A stretch of DNA of 63,340 nt from an uncultured Mollicutes bacterium (GCA_947166335.1 CAMVDS010000004.1:1-63340), one strand, 5' to 3'; counted from the first letter of the stretch, positions 51,920 through 63,267 are shown. Translations and numbers: made by a program. Notes: generated by a model not told the origin, from the sequence alone.

Positions 51920-52912
51920 ATGGATAGAATAGTTTCACCTGATAGAAGAAATGATGATGATCAAACTTTAAGGCCTAAATATTTAGCTGATTACATTGGC
52001 CAAACTAAAGTAAAAGAAATGGTTGATATATATATTAAAGCAGCTAAAAAAAGAGATGAGCCAATTGATCATGTATTATTATATGGACCTCCAGGACTTG
52101 GGAAGACAACATTAGCTCAAATTATTGCTAATGAAATGGGTGTAGATATTACTATCACATCTGGCCCAGCCATCGAAAAGACTGGTGATTTAGCTGGATT
52201 ACTTACTCAACTTAAACCTGGTGAAGTTTTATTTATTGATGAAATACATAGGCTTCCAAGATATGTTGAAGAAATGCTTTATTCAGCTATGGAAGATTTC
52301 TCACTAGATATCGTTGTTGGAAAAGATACAACAAGTAGAACTATTAGAGTAGATTTAGTTCCTTTCACTTTAATAGGTGCAACAACACGCTATGGTGATT
52401 TATCTAGTCCACTTAGAGATAGATTTGGTGTAGTAGAAAGATTAGAGTACTATACTACAGATGAACTTAAAGATATCGTTGGTAGAACAGCTCGTATATA
52501 TGAATGTCCTACTGATGATGATGCTTGCTATGAACTTGCAAGACGTTCTAGAGGGACTCCAAGAATTGCTAATAGATTATTTAGACGTATTAGAGATTTC
52601 GCTTCAGTCTTAGGAGATGGAAAAGTTACTCTAGATATTACAAAAAAAGCACTTGATAAGCTTGACATAAATCCAGATGGTCTTGATTTTAGAGATATTA
52701 AATACCTTAAAGGCATAGTTGAAAACTTTAAAGGAGGACCCGTTGGAATAGATGCTTTAAGCCAAACAATTGGTGAAGAATCATCAACAATAGAAGATGT
52801 TTATGAACCATATCTACTTCAAGAAGGTTATATTCAAAGAACACCAAGAGGTAGAATAGCAACTGAAAAAACTTATAAACTTCTTAACAAGAGCTATGGA
52901 GGATTATTATGA
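51920..52912 (+). CDS. ruvB: Holliday junction helicase RuvB
   Basis: A 330-residue AAA+ motor of the RuvABC complex. Walker A is [12 protein letters not shown], Walker [10 protein letters not shown], sensor 1 LIGATTRYG, the arginine finger PLRDRFG. The winged-helix C-terminus ends with [20 protein letters not shown]. Its stop overlaps the queA ATG by four bases (ATGA). Confidence 0.98.
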   Translation: MDRIVSPDRRNDDDQTLRPKYLADYIGQTKVKEMVDIYIKAAKKRDEPIDHVLLYGPPGLGKTTLAQIIANEMGVDITITSGPAIEKTGDLAGLLTQLKPGEVLFIDEIHRLPRYVEEMLYSAMEDFSLDIVVGKDTTSRTIRVDLVPFTLIGATTRYGDLSSPLRDRFGVVERLEYYTTDELKDIVGRTARIYECPTDDDACYELARRSRGTPRIANRLFRRIRDFASVLGDGKVTLDITKKALDKLDINPDGLDFRDIKYLKGIVENFKGGPVGIDALSQTIGEESSTIEDVYEPYLLQEGYIQRTPRGRIATEKTYKLLNKSYGGLL

Positions 52913-53925
52913 GAACTGATGAATTTGACTTTGATTTAGATCCTTCCTTAATTGCTCAAACTCCTATTAAAAATAGAAGTGATTCAAGATTATTAATCCT
53001 AGATAAAAATACTGGTGAAATAGTTCATGAGAGTTTTAAAAATATCATTAATTATTTAGATAGTAACGATTGTCTAGTTTTAAATAATACGAAAGTAATT
53101 CCTGCAAGACTTCATGGAACAAAAATGCTTACTAATGCATACATTGAAGTATTGCTTCTTAAAGATTTAGGTAATGATGTTTGGGAAACATTATGTAAGC
53201 CAGCTAGAAGAATAAATGTTGGTGATGTTGTTGTTTTCTCAGATAAACTAAAAGCAAAATGTATAGAAGTAAAAGATGAAGGAATTAGGTTATTTGAGCT
53301 TATCTATGAAGGAATTCTAATGAATATATTAGATGAGCTAGGCGAAATGCCTCTGCCACCATATATTAAAGAAAAGCTTGCTGATAAGGATAGATATCAA
53401 ACAGTTTATGCTAAATATGAAGGTAGTGCTGCAGCTCCAACTGCAGGTTTGCATTTTACAAAAGAATTGTTAGAAGATATCAAGAAAAAAGGTGTAGAAA
53501 TAGTTTATGTAACACTACATGTTGGACTTGGTACTTTCCGCCCTGTAGTAGAAGATGATATAACTAATCATAAAATGCATGAAGAATTCTATATCATCGA
53601 TAAAGAAGCTTCTGATAAATTAAATGAAGCTTTAAGACTTAAAAAAAGAATTGTTAGCGTAGGTACAACATCTACTAGAACATTAGAATCAGCTTATGAT
53701 AATGGTTTTAAGCCATGTAGTAAAACAACAAACATTTTCATTTATCCAGGATATAAATTTAAATGTGTTGATGCACTGATTACTAATTTTCATCTACCAA
53801 AATCAACTCTTGTAATGCTAGTATCAGCACTCGCAGGAAAAGAAAATATAATGCATGCATACAGCGTAGCTATGAAAGAAAGATATAGATTCTTTAGCTT
53901 TGGCGATGCTATGTTTATTAAATAA
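52909..53925 (+). CDS. queA: tRNA preQ1(34) S-adenosylmethionine ribosyltransferase-isomerase
   Basis: A 338-residue enzyme that moves the ribosyl part of S-adenosylmethionine to preQ1 in tRNA, forming epoxyqueuosine. Signature segments: [63 protein letters not shown] and [20 protein letters not shown]. It works with tgt, which lies 0.8 kb downstream, separated by a lipoprotein gene. Other queuosine genes are not in the window. Confidence 0.97.
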   Translation: MRTDEFDFDLDPSLIAQTPIKNRSDSRLLILDKNTGEIVHESFKNIINYLDSNDCLVLNNTKVIPARLHGTKMLTNAYIEVLLLKDLGNDVWETLCKPARRINVGDVVVFSDKLKAKCIEVKDEGIRLFELIYEGILMNILDELGEMPLPPYIKEKLADKDRYQTVYAKYEGSAAAPTAGLHFTKELLEDIKKKGVEIVYVTLHVGLGTFRPVVEDDITNHKMHEEFYIIDKEASDKLNEALRLKKRIVSVGTTSTRTLESAYDNGFKPCSKTTNIFIYPGYKFKCVDALITNFHLPKSTLVMLVSALAGKENIMHAYSVAMKERYRFFSFGDAMFIK

Positions 53926-53941
53926 TTTAGGAGGTAAAACA

Positions 53942-54733
53942 ATGAAAAAGATATTATTTTTCATACTAACTATTGCTATGAGCTTTACACTAATGGCTTG
54001 TGGTAAAAAGAATAATAAAACAACAAGACTAGTAAATGAAAAAGACTGGGTTACACCTGGTACATTACTAGCACAATACAAGGAAGAAAACAAAAAAATA
54101 TCCGTTGTAAAAATGACTTATAGATTTAAGGATGATGATGGAATAAAATACATGGGATATATGTCATTTGTAATGTTCAATGATTTAGCTCCTATTTCAA
54201 CTACTAACTTTGTTAAATTAGCTGATAATGGTTTCTATGACAATTTAACTATTACAAGAGTAGTAACAACTGACTTAATTCAAGGTGGAGATCCTGAAAA
54301 AACAACAACTTCAACTAAGAAGGCTAAACAAAGTACTATTAAAGGTGAATTTGAAGAAAACAAAGTATATAACAATTTAAGCCATAGAAGAGGCGTAATC
54401 TCAATGGCAAGAACTGATGTTTATGATTCAGCTTCATCACAATTCTTCATTGTTCAAAATACATTTACATCAGCAGATTCTAATTATGCTGCATTTGGTT
54501 GGTTACTTGAAGAATTAAAGGAAGATAAGTCTTCATATAGTGTAGAAGAAAGAACAAACACAATGGTTGATGGATACAAAATATTATACGATTATGATTG
54601 CTTAGATAAGATTTGTAGCTTATCAATTCAAAACAATACTACTGATGGTGAACCTGTTCAATTAGTTGAAATCGTAGAAGCAACTGTTGCTGAAAAGAAC
54701 ATCAACATTTCTGATAGCAAATACATCAAATAA
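53942..54733 (+). CDS. Cyclophilin-type peptidyl-prolyl isomerase lipoprotein
   Basis: A 263-residue membrane-anchored PPIase. The signal peptide is MKKILFFILTIAMSFTLMAC with lipobox LMAC. Residues about 60-235 form a cyclophilin domain: APISTTNFVKLADNGFYDNL, ITRVVTTDLIQGGDP (catalytic Arg), GVISMAR and SSQFFIVQ. The usual FHR reads ITR, so the Phe and His are replaced but Arg is kept. It would assist folding of exported proteins at the outer membrane face. The ATG at 53942 follows AGGAGGT. It lies between queA and tgt, with which it has no obvious functional link. Confidence 0.88.
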   Translation: MKKILFFILTIAMSFTLMACGKKNNKTTRLVNEKDWVTPGTLLAQYKEENKKISVVKMTYRFKDDDGIKYMGYMSFVMFNDLAPISTTNFVKLADNGFYDNLTITRVVTTDLIQGGDPEKTTTSTKKAKQSTIKGEFEENKVYNNLSHRRGVISMARTDVYDSASSQFFIVQNTFTSADSNYAAFGWLLEELKEDKSSYSVEERTNTMVDGYKILYDYDCLDKICSLSIQNNTTDGEPVQLVEIVEATVAEKNINISDSKYIK

Positions 54734-54740
54734 TATTTGA

Positions 54741-55862
<1,122 letters not shown>

Positions 55863-55886
55863 AAACATTTACATAGTTTTTAATAA

Positions 55887-55915
55887 TTGAAATATGTTTT
55901 TTCAAGTGCTATTAT
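55887..55915 (+). promoter_or_regulatory. Promoter of the T-box operon
   Basis: TTGAAA, 17-base spacer ending TGC, TATTAT. Transcription would begin near 55922, just before T-box stem I. Confidence 0.7.
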
Positions 55916-55929
55916 GAATGTAGTATGTA

Positions 55930-56186
55930 TATATTAAATGCCGTGATAAAGACGCTAGAGTGATAAATCTGTAGAGAGCTAATGGTTGGTGAAAATTAGC
56001 GAGGAGTCATTCAATTAGCCATCGCTTTTGAGTAGGGCCTCTGAACGATTATTCTATTAGGAAGCTCCGTATAGCTGCGTTAAAGCAAAGGGATTGATAG
56101 ATCCTAAAGAGATGTATATAAATACATAAATTGAGTGGTACCGCGGGTAATCTCGTCTCAAATGATATTTTGAGACGGTTTTTTTA
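55930..56186 (+). ncRNA. T-box leader, specifier probably ATC (isoleucine)
   Basis: A T-box riboswitch that senses uncharged tRNA. Stem I contains GTAGAGAGCTAATGGTTGG (AG bulge and distal loop), and its 3' side is ATTAGCGAGGAG. The specifier region is CAATTAGCCATCGCTTTTGAG. By the usual spacing of six bases between specifier and GAG, the codon is ATC (56021-56023), isoleucine; GCC (Ala) or TTA (Leu) would apply if the alignment shifts. The T-box proper is GAGTGGTACCGCGGG (56133-56147), pairing with the tRNA acceptor end. The terminator is CGTCTCAAA/TTTGAGACG followed by T8 (56154-56186). The T-box call is firm; the codon is less so. Confidence 0.93.
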
Positions 56187-56221
56187 TATATAATACTAAT
56201 ATATAAAAAGGAGAAAAGAAA

Positions 56222-58540
56222 ATGATTATTAACAAACTAACAAAAGAAATTGAAGAAATCGCTTGCCGTATCAAGTCTGTTAGAGAAGATTGTGGTTTAA
56301 CTGACAAAGAAGTTGCTGCAATGACTGATATGGATTTAGAGGATTACCAAGCTTTAGAAGAAGGTAGAAGTGACATTACATTCTCTTTCATCTATAAGTT
56401 TGCAAGAATCTGCAATATCGAAATCACATCAATTATTGATGGTAGAACTCCAAAACTTGCGGATTACACACTAACAAGAAAAGAAGAAGGAATGAATATT
56501 TATGGTAAGCATGGTGTTGTATATGAACACTTAGCTCCATTATTCAAAAATCGTTTTGTTGAGCCTTTCTTAGTAACTATTCCTTATAATGAAGAAGCTC
56601 TAATGGGACCAAAGAAAATGGTTACTCATAGAGGACAAGAATTAAATATCGTAGTTAAAGGTACAATGAAAAAGATTATTGGTGATGATGTTGAAATCCT
56701 TCATGAAGGAGATACAATTTATCATGATTCATCAATTCCTCATGATGAAACAGCACTTGGTGGTGAAGATCTTGTATTCTATGCCTTTGTAGTTGATCCT
56801 GATAAGTCAGGTTTAGCTAGTATGAAGCGTATTACTCAAACTTCATCATTAACTAATACAGATGCTGCACACATTAAAGATCCTATTTATGAAAAGTGGA
56901 TTGATACTACTTTAGATGATAAAGGAATCATTAATGGCATCACATTTAAGAATGAAGACAAATTTAACTTTGCTTTTGATATCGTAGATGTTTTAGGTAA
57001 GACTAAACCTAATAAAAGAGCAATGTTATATGTAGATAAAAAATTTAGAGAAAGAACATTTACATTTAATGATATCGCTAGATATTCATCAATGACAGCT
57101 AATTACTTTGAATCACTTGGTATTAAAAAAGGTGATACAGTAATGCTAGTATTAAAGAGACACTATCATTTCTGGTATGCTATGATGGCACTTCATAAAA
57201 TTGGTGCAATAGCTATTCCTGCTACAAATCTACTAATGGTACATGATTATGTATATAGATTTAAAGCAGCAAGCGTAAAAGCAATCGTTGCAACAGATGA
57301 TGATGATGTAACTGATAGAATTGATGAAGCCGAGAAGGAAGTAGGATGCAACTTAATTAAAGTTTGCGCTACAACAGTAGATGATCCAATTCCTGCAGGA
57401 TGGCATGATTATAATAATGAATTCATTAAATTCTCTGATGTTTATGATAGAAAACCTGATTCTGCATGTGGAGATGATTATATGGTAATGTTCTTCACAA
57501 GTGGAACAACAGGAAATCCTAAGCTTACAGCTCATTCACATAAATATCCACTAGGACATTTCATTACAGCTAAATACTGGCAAAATGTTGTACCTGATGG
57601 ATTACACTTTACAATGAGTGAAACAGGTTGGGGTAAATCTTTATGGGGTAAACTATATGGACAATGGTTATGTGAAGCAGGAGTATTCACATATGACTTC
57701 GATAAATTCGATAGTTCTAATGTCCTACCAATGTTTGCCAAATACAATATCACAACATTCTGTGCGCCACCTACAATTTATAGATTCTTCATCAAAGAAG
57801 ATTTGTCTAAATATGATTTATCATCAGTTAGATATGCAGCAATTGCTGGTGAAGCACTAAATCCTGAAGTTTATTCACAATGGATTAAAGCTACAGGTGT
57901 TAATCTAGTTGAAGCATTCGGACAAACAGAAACTACAGCAGTAGTAGGTAACTTTGTTGGTGCAACAATTGTAAGAGGTTCTATGGGTAAACCATCTCCA
58001 CTATATGATGTTGATATCGTTGATCCAGATGGAAATCCATGTAAAGATGGTGAAACTGGTGAAATCATCATTAGAACTGATAAGAGAATCCCATGTGGAT
58101 TATTCAAAGAATATTATAGAAATCCTGAAAAGACAAAAGAAGCATGGCATGATGGAATGTATCATACAGGTGATACAGCATGGCATGATGAACAAGGTTA
58201 TTATTGGTATGTAGGTAGAATTGATGATGTAATCAAATCAAGTGGTTATAGAATTGGGCCATTTGAAATTGAAAGTGTCATCATGGAATTACCTTATGTA
58301 TTAGAATGTGCTGTTACAGGTGCACCTGATCCAATTCGTGGTCAAGTTGTAAAAGCAAATATCGTATTAGTTCCTGGTAAAGAAAAGTCTGAAGATCTAA
58401 AGAAAGAAATTCAACAATACGTTAAGACTAATACAGCACCATATAAATATCCAAGAATTGTTGAATTCTTTGATGAATTACCAAAGACAATTAGTGGAAA
58501 GATTAAACGTACAGATTTAAGAAAAATGGGCAATAAGTAG
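56222..58540 (+). CDS. HTH-cupin-acyl-CoA ligase fusion
   Basis: A 772-residue fusion. Residues about 10-75 are an XRE-type helix-turn-helix (CGLTDKEVAAMTDMDLEDYQ). Residues about 115-195 form a cupin (THRGQELNIVVKGTMKKIIG and DSSIPHDETALGG), the domain pair of small-molecule-responsive regulators. From about 260 there is an acyl-adenylate ligase of the medium-/short-chain acyl-CoA synthetase type: FFTSGTTGNPKL (P-loop), VEAFGQTETT, GMYHTGDTAW, RIDDVIKSSGYRIGPFEIE and the catalytic Lys in LPKTISGKIKRTDLR. AAGGAG precedes the ATG, which follows the T-box terminator. It likely activates a short or branched acid; the HTH may bind DNA or be a relic. Confidence 0.87.
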   Translation: MIINKLTKEIEEIACRIKSVREDCGLTDKEVAAMTDMDLEDYQALEEGRSDITFSFIYKFARICNIEITSIIDGRTPKLADYTLTRKEEGMNIYGKHGVVYEHLAPLFKNRFVEPFLVTIPYNEEALMGPKKMVTHRGQELNIVVKGTMKKIIGDDVEILHEGDTIYHDSSIPHDETALGGEDLVFYAFVVDPDKSGLASMKRITQTSSLTNTDAAHIKDPIYEKWIDTTLDDKGIINGITFKNEDKFNFAFDIVDVLGKTKPNKRAMLYVDKKFRERTFTFNDIARYSSMTANYFESLGIKKGDTVMLVLKRHYHFWYAMMALHKIGAIAIPATNLLMVHDYVYRFKAASVKAIVATDDDDVTDRIDEAEKEVGCNLIKVCATTVDDPIPAGWHDYNNEFIKFSDVYDRKPDSACGDDYMVMFFTSGTTGNPKLTAHSHKYPLGHFITAKYWQNVVPDGLHFTMSETGWGKSLWGKLYGQWLCEAGVFTYDFDKFDSSNVLPMFAKYNITTFCAPPTIYRFFIKEDLSKYDLSSVRYAAIAGEALNPEVYSQWIKATGVNLVEAFGQTETTAVVGNFVGATIVRGSMGKPSPLYDVDIVDPDGNPCKDGETGEIIIRTDKRIPCGLFKEYYRNPEKTKEAWHDGMYHTGDTAWHDEQGYYWYVGRIDDVIKSSGYRIGPFEIESVIMELPYVLECAVTGAPDPIRGQVVKANIVLVPGKEKSEDLKKEIQQYVKTNTAPYKYPRIVEFFDELPKTISGKIKRTDLRKMGNK

Positions 58541-58548
58541 GTGATTTT

Positions 58549-59343
58549 ATGGAAATAATTGATGCACATGCGCATATATATCCAGATAAAATTGCAGAAA
58601 AAGCAAGTCAAGCAGTTGGCGAATTCTATGGTATCCCTATGGAATACAAGGGAACCGTAGAAGGACTACTTGAAGAAGGAAAAAAGGCTGGAATATCACG
58701 TTTCTTGGTACATTCAGTAGCAACAACTCCGCATCAAGTACATTCAATTAATACATTCATTAAAGCTGAGATGGATGCTCATAAAGAATTTATTGGCTTT
58801 ATTACTCTTCATCAAGATTTAACTGAAGAAGAAATAATAGATGAAATTGATTTTGCTATTAAAAATGGATTTAAAGGAATTAAATTACATCCTGATTTTC
58901 AAAAGTTTTATATTGATGATCCAGCACTTGATAAAATATACAAAAATGCAAGTGGAAAATTACCTATCCTATTTCATATGGGAGATAAAAGATATGATTA
59001 TTCAAGCCAAGAAAGATTAGTTAGAGTAGCTAATAAATTTAAAGATTTAAAATGTATTGCTGCTCACTTTGGTGGATATTCAACATGGGGTAATTATAGA
59101 GAATATGAAAACCTAAAATATAACAATGTTTATTTTGACACATCATCATCCCTTTATTTCTTGGAACCTTACAAGGCAATCCAACTAATAAGGACATTTG
59201 GTGTAGACAAGTTTTTCTTTGGAACTGATTATCCAATGTGGGATGCCAAAGAAGAATTAGAAAGGTTTTTTGCTTTAGGATTAAGTGAAGAAGAAAATAA
59301 ATTAATCTTAAGTGAAAATATAAAAAAATTACTTAATTTGTAG
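58549..59343 (+). CDS. Amidohydrolase-family metal-dependent hydrolase
   Basis: A 264-residue amidohydrolase-2 type TIM barrel. Metal ligands are seen: IIDAHAHIYP (HxH), GIKLHPDFQ, ILFHMGDKRY, IAAHFGGYS and FGTDYPMWD. It could be a hydrolase or a non-oxidative decarboxylase; the substrate is unknown. It begins eight bases after the ligase stop (GTGAT ribosome binding site) and is the second gene of the T-box operon, so it probably acts on a metabolite of the same pathway. Confidence 0.88.
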   Translation: MEIIDAHAHIYPDKIAEKASQAVGEFYGIPMEYKGTVEGLLEEGKKAGISRFLVHSVATTPHQVHSINTFIKAEMDAHKEFIGFITLHQDLTEEEIIDEIDFAIKNGFKGIKLHPDFQKFYIDDPALDKIYKNASGKLPILFHMGDKRYDYSSQERLVRVANKFKDLKCIAAHFGGYSTWGNYREYENLKYNNVYFDTSSSLYFLEPYKAIQLIRTFGVDKFFFGTDYPMWDAKEELERFFALGLSEEENKLILSENIKKLLNL

Positions 59344-59368
59344 AAAAAATAAAAGGAGGAATATCAAA

Positions 59369-60754
59369 ATGAAAGTAATTATTTGCGATGAAACTTTAAG
59401 AAAAAACTTAACAAGTAAAGAATTAGAAATGAGTTTCAAAGAAAAGCTGGAAATAGCTAGGCATTTAGACGACCTCAAAGTAGATATTATTGGTGTAGGA
59501 CCAGTTGAAGATCCTAAAACTGACTCCGTCTTATTTAGAACTATTTCAACATTTATTAAAAATTCAAAAATTAGTTGTAGTGCAGTAGCTACAAAAGAAT
59601 CAATTGATTTAGCTTATGATGTAGTAAAAAATAGTAAGGATTCAATCATAGCTATTGAATTTCCATCAACAGTTATGCAAATGGAATACTTATATCATAA
59701 AAAACCAGAAAAGATGATTGAAACAATTAAAGAATTAATAAGCTATGCAAAGAGCTTAAATGTCAAAGTTGAAGCCGTCTTCACTGATGCAACAAGAGCT
59801 GAAAAAAAATATTTATATGATGCTATTAATGCAGCAAGCGAAGCAGATTATGTTTCAGTAATGGATAGTGCTGGAATTGCCTTACCTAACGAATTTTGTG
59901 CATTTGTAAAAGATATTAGAAAGAACACAAAAACTAATAAATTAGGTATTGGATGTTCTAATGCTTTATCACTTGCAAGTGCATCTGTAATCTCATCAAT
60001 TAATGATGTTGATTTTGTTAAAACTACTGTATTTGGAAAAGAACTTCCTAAACTAGGTAATATTTGTAATATTATTAAAACTTTAGGAAATAAGAATAAA
60101 TTTGAAATGAATGTTGATGCAACAAAAGTAATAGATTTAATTGATGTAATTAGAAACGATCATGATTCAAATAAAGAATCAATTACTAAAAATGAAACAG
60201 TTTCTGATATTAAATTATTAGATAAGAATGTTAGTGAAGAAGAATTAAATGATATTATTAAGACTTTAGGCTATGATCTATCAGTTAATGATCAAAATGC
60301 AGTTTATGAAACATTCTTAAATACAGTTAATAAGAAGGCACAAATAAAATTAAAAGAGCTTGATGTAATCATTGCTAATGTCGCAATGCAAGTACCTCAA
60401 ACTTATAAATTAGATAGTTTTGTAATTAATAGTGGAAATAAGATTAAATCTACTTCAACTATTACATTATATAAAGGAAAAGAAGAATTATTTGGTATTG
60501 CTTATGGTGATGGTCCAATTGATGCATCATTTAAAGCAATTGAACAAATAATCGGTAGAAGTTTTGAACTTGATGATTTCAAGATTAAATCAACTACTGA
60601 AGGTGCTGAATCAATGGGTGAAGCACTAATTAAGCTAAGATATAATGGTAAATTATATTCAGGAAGCGGTGTATCTACTGATATTAACGGAGCAAGTATT
60701 AGAGCATACATTCAAGCAGTTAATAAGATAGTTTATGATGAGGAGAATAATTAA
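59369..60754 (+). CDS. Isopropylmalate-synthase-like protein without metal ligands, with LeuA regulatory domain
   Basis: A 461-residue member of the DRE-TIM metallolyase/IPMS family. Residues 1-270 align with the barrel: DETLRKNLTSKE replaces DTTLRDGEQ, keeping Arg11 but with Lys12 instead of the metal-binding Asp. GCSNALSLA (195-203) replaces HCHNDLGLA, losing both metal-binding His. TVFGKELPKLGN corresponds to TINGIGERAGN. Residues about 315-455 are a LeuA dimer (allosteric) domain with the usual ending SGSGVSTDINGASIRAYIQA, which in IPMS binds leucine. Without its metal it should not carry out the Claisen condensation. The regulatory domain is well conserved, so a sensor or scaffold role is possible. 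It overlaps the next gene by one base. Confidence 0.82.
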   Translation: MKVIICDETLRKNLTSKELEMSFKEKLEIARHLDDLKVDIIGVGPVEDPKTDSVLFRTISTFIKNSKISCSAVATKESIDLAYDVVKNSKDSIIAIEFPSTVMQMEYLYHKKPEKMIETIKELISYAKSLNVKVEAVFTDATRAEKKYLYDAINAASEADYVSVMDSAGIALPNEFCAFVKDIRKNTKTNKLGIGCSNALSLASASVISSINDVDFVKTTVFGKELPKLGNICNIIKTLGNKNKFEMNVDATKVIDLIDVIRNDHDSNKESITKNETVSDIKLLDKNVSEEELNDIIKTLGYDLSVNDQNAVYETFLNTVNKKAQIKLKELDVIIANVAMQVPQTYKLDSFVINSGNKIKSTSTITLYKGKEELFGIAYGDGPIDASFKAIEQIIGRSFELDDFKIKSTTEGAESMGEALIKLRYNGKLYSGSGVSTDINGASIRAYIQAVNKIVYDEENN

Positions 60755-63255
60755 TGAAATTATCTTTCTCAACAAATGGTTGGAATTCTAATTTAACTGA
60801 ATTAGTTTCCATTGCCAAATCTCTTGGAATTGAAGGTATTGAAATTCATAATGCCAAGAGCTTCCAGGAACATGCTCCGTTTAGTGATGAAAATGTCTTA
60901 AGAACATTAAGATATTTAAATGAAAATAATGTTTCTATTTCTTGTATTGATTCTACAGGTAATCTTGCAGATTCATCAAAGAAAAAAGAAACAATTTATG
61001 AAATTAAAGAATTAATAATTCTTGCTAAGAATTTAAGATGTGAATATATTAGAATTCATGCAATGCATGTAACTGATTTATCTAATGAAGAAGAAGATGA
61101 ATTAATAAAAGATATCATTAATGAAGTATTAGATTTTGCTATTAAAAATGGTATAACTCTATTACTTGAAACTATGGGTATTTTCGCTGATACATTAAGA
61201 ATTAAGAAAATGCTTGATAGCTTCGCAGATGATAATTTGGCTGCAGTATGGGATTTTCACCATACTTATCAATTTGGTCATGAAAGTGTAAATGATACTA
61301 TTAAAAACTTTGGTGCATATGTAAAACATGTTCACGTTAAGGATTCTAAGATAGAAAATGGTAAAGTAAATTATGTCTTATTAGGTGAAGGAGAACTTCC
61401 TATTAAAGATGTATTTGCGGCACTAAGAAGTATTAACTATGAAGGATATTTATCACTTGAAATGCGTCCTCAATGGATTGATTCAGTTTTAAGTGCTGAT
61501 ATTGTATTCCCTCAATTTGTTAATTACATGTCTTTCTTAAAAGATAAACCTTCATGGAAATCAAATTTATTTAGTAATAAAACTAATACTGGTAAATTTG
61601 TATGGAAGAAAGAAACATTAATTGAAAAGACATTTAGTGATGTCTTAGATACAATGGTTGAAAACTTCCCAGATCAAATTGCGATTAAATATTCAACTCT
61701 TGATTACACAAGAACTTATAAAGAATTTAGAGATGATGTAAATAATTTTGCTAAATCTTTAATTGCTTTAGGTGTTAAGCATGGAGATAAAGTCGCAGTA
61801 TGGGCAAGTAATGTTCCAGAATGGTATATAGCTTTCTGGGCTACAACAAAAATAGGAGCTATCCTAGTTACTGTAAATACTGCGTATAAGATTCATGAAA
61901 TTGAATACTTATTACGTCAATCTGATACAAAGATTTTAGTATTAACTGAAAGCTATCAAAAAACAAATTATGCGGAAATAATTAATGAATTATGTCCTGA
62001 ACTAGCTAGTCTTAAACTTGGAGAAAAAATGCATGCAAAAGCACTTCCTTTCTTAAGACATGTTATTACAGTTGGATTTAGAAATCCAGGTTCTATGACA
62101 TTTAAAGAAGCGCTAGATTTAGGGAAAAACATACCTTTAAGTGAAGTGTTAAGAAGAGCTAAAGAAGTAGATATTCATGATGTATGTAATATGCAATATA
62201 CATCAGGTACTACAGGATTCCCTAAGGGAGTTATGTTAACACATTATAACGTTGTTAATAATGGTAAATGTATTGGAGATAGAATGGATTTATCTACAGC
62301 AGATAGAATGATGATTCAAGTGCCAATGTTCCACTGTTTTGGAATGGTTCTTGCTATGACTGCATCTATGACTCATGGTGTATCTATCTATCCACTACCT
62401 TATTATTCACCACGTCCTGCCTTAGAGTGCATTAATCAAGAAAAGATTACATGCTTCCATGGTGTACCAACAATGTTTATCGCAATGCTTTCTCATGAAT
62501 ACTTCCCTAATGTAGATTTCTCTTATATGCGTACAGGCATTATGGCAGGTTCACCTTGTCCAGTAGCTGTAATGAGAGAAGTTATTGAAAAGATGAATAT
62601 GAAAGAGATTACTATTGTCTATGGTCAAACAGAAGCAAGTCCTGGTTGTACAATGAGTACTACTGAAGACCCTATTGATGTTAGAGTTGAAACAGTCGGT
62701 GGACCACTTCCAAACATTGAATGTAAGATTGTGGATCCTGAAACAAATCAAGATTTGCCAGATAATACAGTAGGTGAATTTGTGGCTAGAGGCTACAATA
62801 TAATGAAAGGTTATTACAAGATGCCTAAAGAAACAGCACAAGCTATCGATAAAGATGGATGGCTACATACTGGAGATTTAGCTTTAAGAAGACCTGATGG
62901 TAACTATAAGATAACAGGTAGATTAAAAGATATGATAATTCGTGGTGGTGAAAACATTTATCCAAAAGAATTAGAGGACTTTATCTATACTTATCCTAAA
63001 GTAAGTGATGTACAAGTAGTTGGTGTACCTGATCCTAAATACGGTGAAGAGGTTTATGCTTATGTCATCGTAAAAGAAGGAGAGGAAATGACTACTGATG
63101 AACTTAGAGACTATATGATTAAAAATATAGCACGTCACAAAGTACCAAGATATATTGATTTAGTTAAATCCTTCCCTATGAACGCAGCGGGTAAAATCTT
63201 AAAATACAAGATGCGCGAAGAGGCCGAAGAAAAAATAAAAAATAAATTAATTTAA
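60754..63255 (+). CDS. TIM-barrel isomerase/epimerase-like and acyl-CoA ligase fusion
   Basis: An 833-residue fusion. Residues 1-265 form a xylose-isomerase-like TIM barrel (AP endonuclease 2 family): SFSTNGWNSNLTELVSIAKS, LLLETMGIFAD, AVWDFHHTYQ, KHVHVKDSK and LSLEMRPQW, with metal-binding Glu, Asp, His and Glu present. Residues about 290-833 are an acyl-CoA synthetase (FadD-like): MQYTSGTTGFPKGVML (P-loop), YGQTEASPG, GWLHTGDLA, RLKDMIIRGGENIYPKELED and catalytic Lys in PMNAAGKILKYKM. The two parts are joined in frame with no stop. GAGGAG precedes the ATG. Two acyl ligases in one operon suggest two acids or two steps. Confidence 0.87.
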   Translation: MKLSFSTNGWNSNLTELVSIAKSLGIEGIEIHNAKSFQEHAPFSDENVLRTLRYLNENNVSISCIDSTGNLADSSKKKETIYEIKELIILAKNLRCEYIRIHAMHVTDLSNEEEDELIKDIINEVLDFAIKNGITLLLETMGIFADTLRIKKMLDSFADDNLAAVWDFHHTYQFGHESVNDTIKNFGAYVKHVHVKDSKIENGKVNYVLLGEGELPIKDVFAALRSINYEGYLSLEMRPQWIDSVLSADIVFPQFVNYMSFLKDKPSWKSNLFSNKTNTGKFVWKKETLIEKTFSDVLDTMVENFPDQIAIKYSTLDYTRTYKEFRDDVNNFAKSLIALGVKHGDKVAVWASNVPEWYIAFWATTKIGAILVTVNTAYKIHEIEYLLRQSDTKILVLTESYQKTNYAEIINELCPELASLKLGEKMHAKALPFLRHVITVGFRNPGSMTFKEALDLGKNIPLSEVLRRAKEVDIHDVCNMQYTSGTTGFPKGVMLTHYNVVNNGKCIGDRMDLSTADRMMIQVPMFHCFGMVLAMTASMTHGVSIYPLPYYSPRPALECINQEKITCFHGVPTMFIAMLSHEYFPNVDFSYMRTGIMAGSPCPVAVMREVIEKMNMKEITIVYGQTEASPGCTMSTTEDPIDVRVETVGGPLPNIECKIVDPETNQDLPDNTVGEFVARGYNIMKGYYKMPKETAQAIDKDGWLHTGDLALRRPDGNYKITGRLKDMIIRGGENIYPKELEDFIYTYPKVSDVQVVGVPDPKYGEEVYAYVIVKEGEEMTTDELRDYMIKNIARHKVPRYIDLVKSFPMNAAGKILKYKMREEAEEKIKNKLI

Positions 63256-63267
63256 GAGGTGGAAATT

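Noticed and set aside
59369..60754. Functional leuA or cimA
   Set aside because: The barrel has lost Asp and both His of the catalytic metal site, so an active synthase is unlikely despite overall similarity.
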